Shown here: in pieces, positions 42,213 through 50,589 of the stretch
Numbering within the stretch: position 1 is the first letter of the stretch
Layout: every line of letters starts with the position of its first letter
NCBI RefSeq assembly: GCF_034718895.1
Contig: NZ_JAYERP010000001.1
Span: forward strand, 3,571,501 to 3,635,500
Source of the DNA: Paenibacillus phoenicis
GTDB lineage: Bacteria; Bacillota; Bacilli; Paenibacillales; Paenibacillaceae
DNA: 64,000 nucleotides
Direction of reading: 5' to 3'
Position numbers and translations under genes: made by a program
Notes under the pieces: model-generated
What the model was told of the DNA's origin: nothing
Database searches by the model: none
The model's input: the letters and a program-made list of their open reading frames with translations, nothing else

Positions 42213-43133
42213 TTAACTTTCTGCTAACCAATTCTCCGCCTCGGCTTGGCTGGCAAACACCCGAAGAGTATTCCCCCGATGGGACTCTGCGAGCAGGTCC
42301 TTCATCCGGCCTTTAATGAGGCTCCCGTCGGCAACCACAAGGGCAGTCCGAAGCGAGAAGTTCACAAATTTCTGCAGAATCTCTCCGGCCAATCCCGTTC
42401 TCAAGTTGAAAAAATCCTCGGACAACGCCTCAGCATAAACAATGAGCCGTCCGGCGTTGTGCTCGATGCACGCTTCGATGAGGCGAATCGCGTCCTGCCC
42501 GGTGGTGATCGGCGGTTCGGCAGACGTGACGACCACGATGGTTTGGTTATTTTTCTCCACAACTTGATAGTTCACAGGTTTCTCCCCTTTCTTATTCGAA
42601 CGAATCCCCAAATCCTCGCGAAGTTGGCGGATCCAGTCCAGCTCGCTCCGGTATTGCTCCAGAACCCGTCCATGAATTTGATCCCAGAGATAGGCTTCCC
42701 GAGGGGTGCGACGCGGGGAAAACTCACCCCGGCGCAGCTTCTCCTCCTCTGCGGCGAGCAGCAGATAAATTTCGTGCTCATACCCCGTAAGGAGGGCGTT
42801 CAGTTCGTCTTCACCCAACGAATCCGCCCAGGCGAGGCGCACGAGGAAGGTATTTTTGAACTCCGGCAGCTCTGGCGGGGACAGTACCCAGGCCTTCAGT
42901 TCTTCCCGCCCGGCATCCGTGATCGTGTAGATCTTCTTCGATGGGGCGCTGTCTTGATGCTGGACCTCGTTCGTCACCCAGCCCTCCTCCAGCAGCTCAA
43001 CTAACGCCTTGTAAATTTGATTGTTATTGCCCGACCAAGGCATAAACGGTGAATCCTGAATGATCTTCTTCAAATCGTAACCGGTCAGAGACCGGGCGCT
43101 CAGCATCCCCAAAATCGCGTAATTAATCGACAT
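42213..43133 (-). CDS. PadR-family regulator fused to DUF4180
   Basis: This 306-residue protein contains an N-terminal PadR winged helix (ILGMLSARSLTGYDLKKII, NQIYKALVELLEEGWV), the Vir_act_alpha_C helical domain to about residue 180, and a C-terminal DUF4180-like alpha/beta domain (ITTGQDAIRLIEACIEHNAG, FFNLRTGLAGEILQKFVNF, RTALVVADGSLI). The two parts are usually separate neighbouring genes. ATG 43133 follows AGAGGTGA. Confidence 0.82.
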   Translation of the reverse strand: MSINYAILGMLSARSLTGYDLKKIIQDSPFMPWSGNNNQIYKALVELLEEGWVTNEVQHQDSAPSKKIYTITDAGREELKAWVLSPPELPEFKNTFLVRLAWADSLGEDELNALLTGYEHEIYLLLAAEEEKLRRGEFSPRRTPREAYLWDQIHGRVLEQYRSELDWIRQLREDLGIRSNKKGEKPVNYQVVEKNNQTIVVVTSAEPPITTGQDAIRLIEACIEHNAGRLIVYAEALSEDFFNLRTGLAGEILQKFVNFSLRTALVVADGSLIKGRMKDLLAESHRGNTLRVFASQAEAENWLAES

Positions 43134-43340
43134 GTTGCTCACCTCTGTTTTGTTTAACGTATGTTAATAGTAACATATGTTTTCTAAAACGCAATAGTCT
43201 AGGGTAAGGCGTAGGGGGAGAAGAAACTGGGAGAGCTAAGAAGACGAAGGGTGCTCCGGTGGCTAGTAGAACTAATTGGTGCGGATGAGCTAAGGGACAG
43301 GAGAGCCGCTATTGGAGCAAAATAGGTTGGCTCCTAATAC

Positions 43341-43475
43341 TTAACGGACTCCACAGACCTTATTCAGGTTGGTTTGGCCAAATTCTTGCCTGTACCCGAC
43401 TCATAAAGGCACTCCGATCCGTTAAAACGGGAAATCGCCGGGAAATTGAGCAATAAGGACATTACGGTCCGTAGC
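43341..43475. repeat. 50-nt-period inverted intergenic element, copy 2 (degenerate)
   Basis: TAACGGAC at 43342 is followed about 51 nt later by TACCCGAC; ATCCGTTA at 43417 is followed about 51 nt later by GTCCGTAG. The centre is shorter than in copies 1 and 3. Confidence 0.6.
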
Positions 43476-43538
43476 TGAAACGTCGGCTCGATGTCGTAGC
43501 CCCGCCATACATTTCTGGATGGGGGACTCCATTTTTGC

Positions 43539-43551
43539 TATACTAAGACTA
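43539..43551 (+). promoter_or_regulatory. -10 box predicting a leaderless transcript
   Basis: TATACT at 43539-43544 places the expected transcription start exactly on the A of ATG 43551. No ribosome binding site is present. The -35 (TGGATG near 43516) is weak. Confidence 0.55.
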
Positions 43552-44180
43552 TGAAAACCACGATAACTACACCTAATCCGGAACCAAAGCTTACGAAAAA
43601 AGGGAGAGAAACGCGCAGCCGCATCATCGCTGCCGCTGCTAAACTGATGTTCGAACGCGGGGTCGCGGGGACGAGCGTGGAGGATGTGCAGAAGGAGGCG
43701 AAGGTCAGCTCCTCGCAGCTTTATCATTATTTTAAGGAGAAGCGGGATCTGGTGCTGGCCGTCATCCTATACCAGACCGAGCAGGTGTTAGGTGCACAAG
43801 AACCCTTGCTCAGCCATCTGGACAGCATGGAAGCCCTGCAGGCCTGGCGTGACGCCGTGATCCAATCGCAGATTGACCGGAAGTTTCAGGGCGGATGCCC
43901 CATCGGTTCATTGGCCAGCGAGCTGGCCGATATGGAACCAGCGGCCCGGTCTGCGCTGGCTTCCTGCTTCCTGCAATGGGAGCAGGCGATTAGCCAAGGG
44001 CTTCGTGCGATGCGGGATCGCGGTGAAATGCGCGCTGACGCCGATCCGGACCGGCTGGCACTGGCGCTGCTGACGGCGCTGCAAGGCGGACTGCTCATGA
44101 CGCAGGTTCGCAAAGATATCTGCGCACTAGAGGCCGTGCTCGATGCGATGCTGGAGCATATCCGCTCCCATCTGGTCTAG
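43551..44180 (+). CDS. TetR/AcrR-family regulator
   Basis: This 209-residue regulator has its HTH at about 20-65 (ETRSRIIAAAAKLMFERGVA, KVSSSQLYHYFKEKRDLV) and a TetR_C_16/LmrA-type C-terminal domain (FQGGCPIGSLASELADME). The mRNA is probably leaderless. A strong terminator follows, and then a peroxiredoxin-like gene on the same strand that may have been its target. Confidence 0.85.
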   Translation: MKTTITTPNPEPKLTKKGRETRSRIIAAAAKLMFERGVAGTSVEDVQKEAKVSSSQLYHYFKEKRDLVLAVILYQTEQVLGAQEPLLSHLDSMEALQAWRDAVIQSQIDRKFQGGCPIGSLASELADMEPAARSALASCFLQWEQAISQGLRAMRDRGEMRADADPDRLALALLTALQGGLLMTQVRKDICALEAVLDAMLEHIRSHLV

Positions 44181-44246
44181 AAACCACCCAGAAATGAAAA
44201 TACGATATGAGGTACTCAGAAGGAGGGAAATTCGCCGTTTTCATCC

Positions 44247-44285
44247 CCCCGCAACCGGCGGAAAGCGCTTGGTTGCGGGGTTTTT
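44247..44285 (+). terminator. Terminator after the TetR gene
   Basis: CCCCGCAACC (44247-44256) and GGTTGCGGGG (44271-44280) form a perfect 10-bp stem followed by TTTTT. Confidence 0.9.
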
Positions 44286-44367
44286 GCGTTTTCGGGCCGG
44301 GGCTCGCCAACAAAATAAAAAAATGGAGTTGACAATCCAAAAAATCCAAATAAGAGGTGCGTCGATC

Positions 44368-44784
44368 ATGTCTTTCACTCAAAGCTTGGACCAGTTAAAA
44401 CAAGGAGTCATTGCAAATACACCAGCAGATGCGTATAACGAATTGCAGCGCTTGATCCGTGAGCAGCAACAAGCGGGCAGAGAGTACGGTTTGATGGAAG
44501 GTGAGAAGGCAAAGGATTTTACTCTGAAAAACCCGCTGGGGGAAACCGTGAACCTCTTCGACAAGCTGTCCCAAGGTCCGGTTGTGCTGACCTTTCAGAA
44601 CATCTTCCTGAATCAGTTCAATCTGAATCTGGCGGAATATAACGCCACCAACCTTTGGATTCTGCCGATTCCGTCTACGTTTATGATCGACGAGTCCGGC
44701 ATCATCCGCTCTGCCTATGTCGAACCGTACTTCATGAAACGCCCCGATCCGGAGGATATCCTGGAGCGGTTGAGACAGTTGTAA
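44368..44784 (+). CDS. Peroxiredoxin-like AhpC/TSA protein with internal deletion of the active site
   Basis: This 138-residue protein matches the start of the peroxiredoxin-like family (REQQQAGREYGLMEGEKAKD, FTLKNPLGE, GPVVLTF) and its end (LWILPIPSTFMIDESGIIRS, RPDPEDILERLRQL). The expected segment after VVLTF, with the GGWCPxC active site and the next 60 or so residues, is absent; the frame jumps to QNIFLNQFNLNLAEYN. The deletion is in frame. The protein should lack peroxidase activity. Its 3' end overlaps the convergent ATPase gene by 53 bp. AAGAGGTG lies 9 nt upstream of the ATG. Confidence 0.7.
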   Translation: MSFTQSLDQLKQGVIANTPADAYNELQRLIREQQQAGREYGLMEGEKAKDFTLKNPLGETVNLFDKLSQGPVVLTFQNIFLNQFNLNLAEYNATNLWILPIPSTFMIDESGIIRSAYVEPYFMKRPDPEDILERLRQL

Positions 44785-46678
44785 TCATCGCCTTAGGATC
44801 GACGTTGCGACGCATGTTCCGGTTGGTCCTGGTGCCCCTCCCTCGCCATGTCAGACGAAGGGCGTTCAGAATCACCAAAATCACGCTGAACTCATGAATA
44901 AACATCCCCGAGGCTAAATAAATATGCCTCGTTAATACCCCCGCCAGCAACAGAACCACGACCGCGATGGCAAACGATACGTTTTGCTTCATATTGCGGA
45001 CCGTGCGCTTCGCCAGCTGGCGGGCATATACGAGCTTATCCAGCCGGTCAGCCATAATGACCGCATCCGCAGTCTCTATCGCAATGTCCGTCCCCGCACC
45101 TCCCATCGCCAGCCCGATGTCCGCGGCGGCTATAGCCGGCGCGTCGTTGATGCCGTCTCCAAGCATCGTCACACGTCTGCCCTGCCGTTGCCATTCCTGG
45201 ATCAACGCCACCTTATCTGCCGGAAGAAGCCCGGCGTGCACCTGGTCAATCCCAAGCCGGTCCGCAACCTGCTGAGCGGCATGCCGATTGTCGCCGGTCA
45301 GCATCACCACTCGCTTCACGCCTTTCCGCTTAAGCCCTTGGATCGCTTCCTGCGCTTCGGCTCGAACCGGGTCTGCGATGGCGATAACGCCAATCAACAT
45401 TCCATCAGCAGCGGCGAACACAACCGTATACCCTCGCTTCTCTTGACGTTCTGCCTCGCCCCACACATCCTTGCTTATGGCAACGCCTTGCTGCTCCAAC
45501 CATTCCCGCTTCCCGACCCGAACCGTCCGTCCGCGAACCTCACCACGAATCCCGCATCCTTTGTGCACTTCCACCTGCTTCGGCCGACCCGCCGGCTCTA
45601 CATTCCGAGCCTTCGCTGCGTTCACAATCGCTTGTCCAAGCGGATGCTCCGATGCCGCTTCCAATGCAGCCGTCAGCTCCAACAGCTCGCGTTCCTGCAC
45701 GCCGCCATAGGTGTGTACCGAAACCACGGTTGGTCTCCCCTCCGTTAAAGTCCCGGTTTTGTCGAACACAACCACCTCCGCCCGGGCGAGGTTTTCCAGG
45801 ACTTCCCCGCCTTTGATCAACAAGCCGTTTGCGGCGCCGTTTCCCAATCCGGCAACCATTGACACCGGTACGGAAATCACCAGAGCCCCCGGACAAGCGA
45901 TCACCAGAAACGTCAGGGCAAGCTCGGGATTCCGAGAGACGATGAACACCAGAACCGCCAACAGCAACATGCCCGGCGTATAATACGAAGCGAATTTGTC
46001 CAAAAACTTTTGCGTCTTCGCCTTGGACTCCTGGGCTTCTTCCACCAGCTCGATGATTTTGGCAAAGGTGGTGTCCTCCCCAACCTGCTCGGCGATGACT
46101 TCAAGGTAGCCCGTATCCACGGTTGTTCCGCTAAACACGTGGTCGTGGACCTGCTTGGCAACGGGCACCGGTTCGCCGGTAATCGCCGCCTCGTTAACGA
46201 GGGCTTGGCCGGAAGCGACCTGGCCGTCGACCGCGATCTTGCTGCCGGACGACAGAAGCACCCGGTCCCCGCGCACCACTTCGGACGCGAGCACCTTGAC
46301 CTGAACGCCGTCCCGCAGGACGATGGCTTCCGCCGGGGCCATATCGATCAGGGCTTTCAAGGCGGAGCGCGTCTTGCTCAGCGTGATGGCCTCGAGGTAT
46401 GCCCCGAGCCGGAATAAGAAGGCCACCGCAGCCGCCTCGACGTATTCGCCGAGGATGATCGCACCAATCATCGCGATCGTCACCAATAGCTCGATGCTGA
46501 AGACGCGTATGAGAAGCGAACGAACAGCTCTCACTGCGATCGACCAACCGGATATCGCCGAGGCCAGCAGCAGCGCGGCGCTTCGGGCCACCTCCCATCC
46601 CAGGAGGTGGAACAACCCGGCCAGGGCCAGCAGAAGCCCCGACGCCAACAATGCCGCCACTTTACGAGGCTTGGCCAT
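44732..46678 (-). CDS. Heavy-metal P-type ATPase (P1B) with CPG motif
   Basis: This metal-exporting ATPase of 648 residues has about eight transmembrane helices, actuator motif TGEPVP, membrane metal motif ACPGALVISVPVS, phosphorylation site DKTGTLTEG, the GxP-containing HP motif SEHPLGQAI, and GDGINDAPAIA. The membrane motif is Cys-Pro-Gly, not the usual Cys-Pro-Cys/His, which points to a Zn/Cd/Fe-type subgroup. It has no N-terminal HMA domain; that is supplied by the overlapping upstream gene. ATG 46678 follows GGGAGGAGGG. Confidence 0.9.
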   Translation of the reverse strand: MAKPRKVAALLASGLLLALAGLFHLLGWEVARSAALLLASAISGWSIAVRAVRSLLIRVFSIELLVTIAMIGAIILGEYVEAAAVAFLFRLGAYLEAITLSKTRSALKALIDMAPAEAIVLRDGVQVKVLASEVVRGDRVLLSSGSKIAVDGQVASGQALVNEAAITGEPVPVAKQVHDHVFSGTTVDTGYLEVIAEQVGEDTTFAKIIELVEEAQESKAKTQKFLDKFASYYTPGMLLLAVLVFIVSRNPELALTFLVIACPGALVISVPVSMVAGLGNGAANGLLIKGGEVLENLARAEVVVFDKTGTLTEGRPTVVSVHTYGGVQERELLELTAALEAASEHPLGQAIVNAAKARNVEPAGRPKQVEVHKGCGIRGEVRGRTVRVGKREWLEQQGVAISKDVWGEAERQEKRGYTVVFAAADGMLIGVIAIADPVRAEAQEAIQGLKRKGVKRVVMLTGDNRHAAQQVADRLGIDQVHAGLLPADKVALIQEWQRQGRRVTMLGDGINDAPAIAAADIGLAMGGAGTDIAIETADAVIMADRLDKLVYARQLAKRTVRNMKQNVSFAIAVVVLLLAGVLTRHIYLASGMFIHEFSVILVILNALRLTWRGRGTRTNRNMRRNVDPKAMITTVSTAPGYPPDRGVS

Positions 46679-46901
46679 CGCCACGCCCTCCTCCCGCCAG
46701 CACTGGATACCCAAGCTTGGCCAGCATGCTCTGAAGCAGCTCCTCCTGCACCAGGCTCTCATCGAACCGGGCCTTTACCTGGCTGGAGTGGAACAACACT
46801 TTGACTTCCTGTACCCCCGGCTGTTTCGACAGCGCGCTTTCGATTTTCTTGATGCAGCTTGGGCAGGTTAACTCTTCTACTTTCCATTTGACGGTAATCA
46901 T
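46662..46901 (-). CDS. Heavy-metal-associated (HMA) domain protein
   Basis: This 79-residue ferredoxin-like metal-binding protein contains ELTCPSCIKKIESALSKQPG with the CxxC metal site. It overlaps the ATPase gene by 17 bp, so the two are coupled; together they correspond to an ATPase split from its metal-binding domain. ATG 46901 follows AAAGGGGA. Confidence 0.85.
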   Translation of the reverse strand: MITVKWKVEELTCPSCIKKIESALSKQPGVQEVKVLFHSSQVKARFDESLVQEELLQSMLAKLGYPVLAGGGRGDGQAS

Positions 46902-47024
46902 TGGACATATCCCCTTTCGGTTATCGATAGCTTCATCGTAACTCGGGAACCAGGGGCATTCCTTGATTCGCGTCAATTTGAGGACGACCTAGAGACCAGA
47001 AGACCCCGCGCCAGCCGACCAGCC
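46902..47024. other. Promoter region of the HMA/ATPase operon
   Basis: This is a short non-coding stretch upstream of the minus-strand operon. No regulator gene or clear palindrome was recognised. Confidence 0.35.
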
Positions 47025-47135
47025 GCGACGGATTGATCCGGGATGCTAGACCTCGCGATCATTGATCGGGATGCCATCACTCGCAACGGATTTTTTCGAG
47101 ATGCCTCCTATTGCGACGGATGGATTGGGATTCCG
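47025..47135. repeat. Degenerate tandem repeat, four units of about 29 bp
   Basis: Units begin at 47025, 47055, 47083 and 47113, each of the form GCGACGGATTGATCCGGGAT with substitutions. It does not encode a recognisable protein. Confidence 0.6.
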
Positions 47136-47149
47136 CCTCTCAAGTAAGT

Positions 47150-47334
47150 GTAACGCTTGTGACAAACGCTATTTGCGCCAAAATAGGCTGTTTCCAAATG
47201 TAACGCTTGCCTAGCACTCTATTGGGTCCATTTTCCGTGTTCCGCGGCGTATTTTCCGTCCATAAGCACGCTGACAAGCGTTAGAACGCCAGCCCCCCTG
47301 TTTTTCGCCAAATAAGCTTCGTGGTAAGCGTTAG
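47150..47334. repeat. 50-nt-period inverted intergenic element, copy 3 (variant core)
   Basis: TAACGCTTG at 47151 and 47201, complement CAAGCGTTA at 47275 and the variant TAAGCGTTA at 47325: again two direct and two inverted motifs, each pair exactly 50 nt apart. The core differs from copies 1 and 2 (TAACGGAC) but the geometry is the same. Confidence 0.7.
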
Positions 47335-47691
47335 CGTAAACAAGTTCCTCCCTTACCAAAAAAATATTTTAAATTAGCTATTGCCCTCCGAATCAGTTCC
47401 TGCTAATATTAAGGAGCATGATTTTTGGAAAGGTTGTATTCAATATATCGCGAGTCTTTCCAAGCAGATAATTTTTTGACCACTTCTCTCTGGGAAGTTA
47501 AGGCCATACGGACAGCCGGGTCAAATGCCGATTGGCAACTTAGTTGCCTTATTGATTGAGTTAAAAGCTCAAATTTTATAAGTTGGTTACTTTACAACCA
47601 GTGCATAATGCACATCAACTTGTGAAACGGTCAATAAGAGTGGTAAAGGCGAATTATTTGCTAAATAGACTCTGATCAAACATGATATATT
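47335..47691. other. AT-rich intergenic stretch before the norspermidine operon leader
   Basis: No gene is supported; a short minus-strand frame here lacks a start site. The promoter of the norspermidine operon should lie at the right end, but no clear -35/-10 pair could be fixed (TATATT at 47687-47692 is a possible -10). Confidence 0.4.
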
Positions 47692-47845
47692 GAATATTAA
47701 GAATTCCAGTGCGTGCGTTCGTACGAAGCCATTTCGTGCGGCGATGAAGACGGGCGTTCGTCCGTTGTGATGGAGCATTTCTTAATATTGACTATATCAG
47801 AAGCAAGTGATGCGCGGGTTATGCGTTCAATCACTTGCTTTTTTT
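47692..47845 (+). promoter_or_regulatory. Structured leader RNA with terminator (candidate riboswitch)
   Basis: A closing helix AATATTAAGAA (47693-47703) with TTCTTAATATT (47779-47789), extended by TCCA/TGGA, encloses two hairpins. These are CGTGC-GTTC-GTACG (47712-47725) and ACGGGC-GTTC-GTCCGT (47750-47765); both contain the octamer GCGTTCGT. An intrinsic terminator follows: AAGCAAGTGAT (47801-47811), ATCACTTGCTT (47830-47840), then T residues, 50 nt before the first gene. This is the layout of a transcription-attenuating riboswitch. I do not recognise the class. Polyamine or a precursor would be the logical signal, which is inference. Confidence 0.6.
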
Positions 47846-47896
47846 ACGTTTCACACCACTATTGTCAAATTATTAAAGAAGGTAGGAGATGGACAA

Positions 47897-49150
<1,254 letters not shown>

Positions 49151-49151
49151 T

Positions 49152-50279
49152 ATGCGCTTCGAGGAACTGCCAACACCTTGTTACGTGGTCGATGAGAAAC
49201 TTTTGGAGCAAAACCTGAAGATCCTGGCCGGGATTATGGAGCGGACGGGTGCGAAGATTATTTTGGCGCAAAAAGCATTTTCGATGTACACGACCTACCC
49301 GCTGATCGGTAAATATTTAAGCGGCACGGCGGCCAGCGGCTTGTATGAAGCTCGGCTCGGCCGCGAGGCGATGGGCAAGGAGAATCACGTCTTTGCCCCA
49401 GCCTACCGGGAGGATCAGATCGACGAAATCATCGAGCTTTGCGATCATGTGATCTTCAACTCGTTCTCCCAAGTGGAGAAATATCGCGATCGGGTGCTGG
49501 CGGCTGGCAAAAAAGTCGGCTTGCGCATCAACCCGGAATGCTCCACCCAAGTAGGCCACGACATCTATAACCCTTGCGCGTATGGCTCGCGGTTTGGCGT
49601 GACGATCGAGCATTTCCGCCCTGAGCTGCTGGATGGCATTTCTGGCTTTCATTTTCATACCTTGTGCCAGCAGAACTCAGACGATTTGGTCACGACGCTG
49701 GATGCGGTGGAAGAGAAGTTTGGTCCATGGCTGTCGCAAATGGAATGGATCAATTTCGGCGGCGGCCATCATATCACGCGCGAGGACTACGATATTCCGC
49801 TGCTGGAAGCGTGCATTCGGCGGATGCAGGACAAATACGGCTTAGAAGTGTATCTGGAACCGGGCGAAGCGGTGGCGCTGAACGCCGGTTACCTGATCAC
49901 AACAGTGCTGGATACGATGAAAAACGGCCTGGATATCGCCATCGTTGATGCCTCGGCCTCCTGCCATATGCCAGACGTGCTCGAGATGCCGTACCGTCCG
50001 CCGCTGTTTGGATCGGGCGAACCTGGCGAGAAGCCATACACGTACCGGCTGGGCGGACCAACCTGCCTGTCCGGGGACAATATCGGCGACTACTCGTTTG
50101 ATGAGCCGCTGAAGCCCGGCGACCGTCTGGTGTTCGGCGACATGGCCATCTATTCGATGGTGAAGAACACCACCTTCAACGGCATGCCGTTGCCGGCACT
50201 CGTGTTGCAGCACAAGGACGGCGACTGCGAAATTTTGCATGAGTTTGGTTATGAAGATTTCAAAATGCGGTTGGCGTAA
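49152..50279 (+). CDS. nspC: Carboxynorspermidine decarboxylase
   Basis: This 375-residue PLP enzyme of the alanine racemase-like fold III group releases CO2 from carboxynorspermidine or carboxyspermidine, giving norspermidine or spermidine. PLP lysine is in KIILAQKAFSMYTTYPL; HFHTLCQQN, INFGGGHHITREDYD and YLEPGEAVALNAG are the family motifs. The ATG lies one base after the synthase stop, indicating coupling. The earlier in-frame start at 49089 would lie inside the synthase gene. Confidence 0.9.
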   Translation: MRFEELPTPCYVVDEKLLEQNLKILAGIMERTGAKIILAQKAFSMYTTYPLIGKYLSGTAASGLYEARLGREAMGKENHVFAPAYREDQIDEIIELCDHVIFNSFSQVEKYRDRVLAAGKKVGLRINPECSTQVGHDIYNPCAYGSRFGVTIEHFRPELLDGISGFHFHTLCQQNSDDLVTTLDAVEEKFGPWLSQMEWINFGGGHHITREDYDIPLLEACIRRMQDKYGLEVYLEPGEAVALNAGYLITTVLDTMKNGLDIAIVDASASCHMPDVLEMPYRPPLFGSGEPGEKPYTYRLGGPTCLSGDNIGDYSFDEPLKPGDRLVFGDMAIYSMVKNTTFNGMPLPALVLQHKDGDCEILHEFGYEDFKMRLA

Positions 50280-50299
50280 GGCGCCTCGATCGCTTAATC

Positions 50300-50342
50300 G
50301 GGGACTGCCCGGTCAGTGGACTGACGGGTGGTCTCTTTTTTT
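50300..50342 (+). terminator. Terminator of the norspermidine operon
   Basis: GGACTGCCCGGTCAG and CTGACGGGTGGTC form a long stem with TGGA loop, then TTTTTTT. Confidence 0.85.
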
Positions 50343-50589
50343 GTCCAAAACCATAATCCTGCACACCATTTCCATAGAAATACACCTTTATTTGGAAACG
50401 AATCCTCCTTACGATGGAAGTGCAGTACTTATACCGATCCTTGGGAAGAGGGGGAATGCGCCTTTTTGTGATATCGCTTACATTGGTATATTGAACAGAA
50501 TTCGTAAGCCGTGCCGCGGGGCTCACCACGACAACTCTGCCAGATGTAAGAAAGGGAGAAATCTTGAATCTGAAAGGAGAATGAATGAC

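Noticed and set aside
43197-43340. Possible gene between PadR and TetR genes
   Set aside because: No frame with start signals; repeat-like intergenic DNA.
47587-47778. Minus-strand 63-codon gene upstream of the norspermidine operon
   Set aside because: It overlaps the structured leader and lacks a ribosome binding site.
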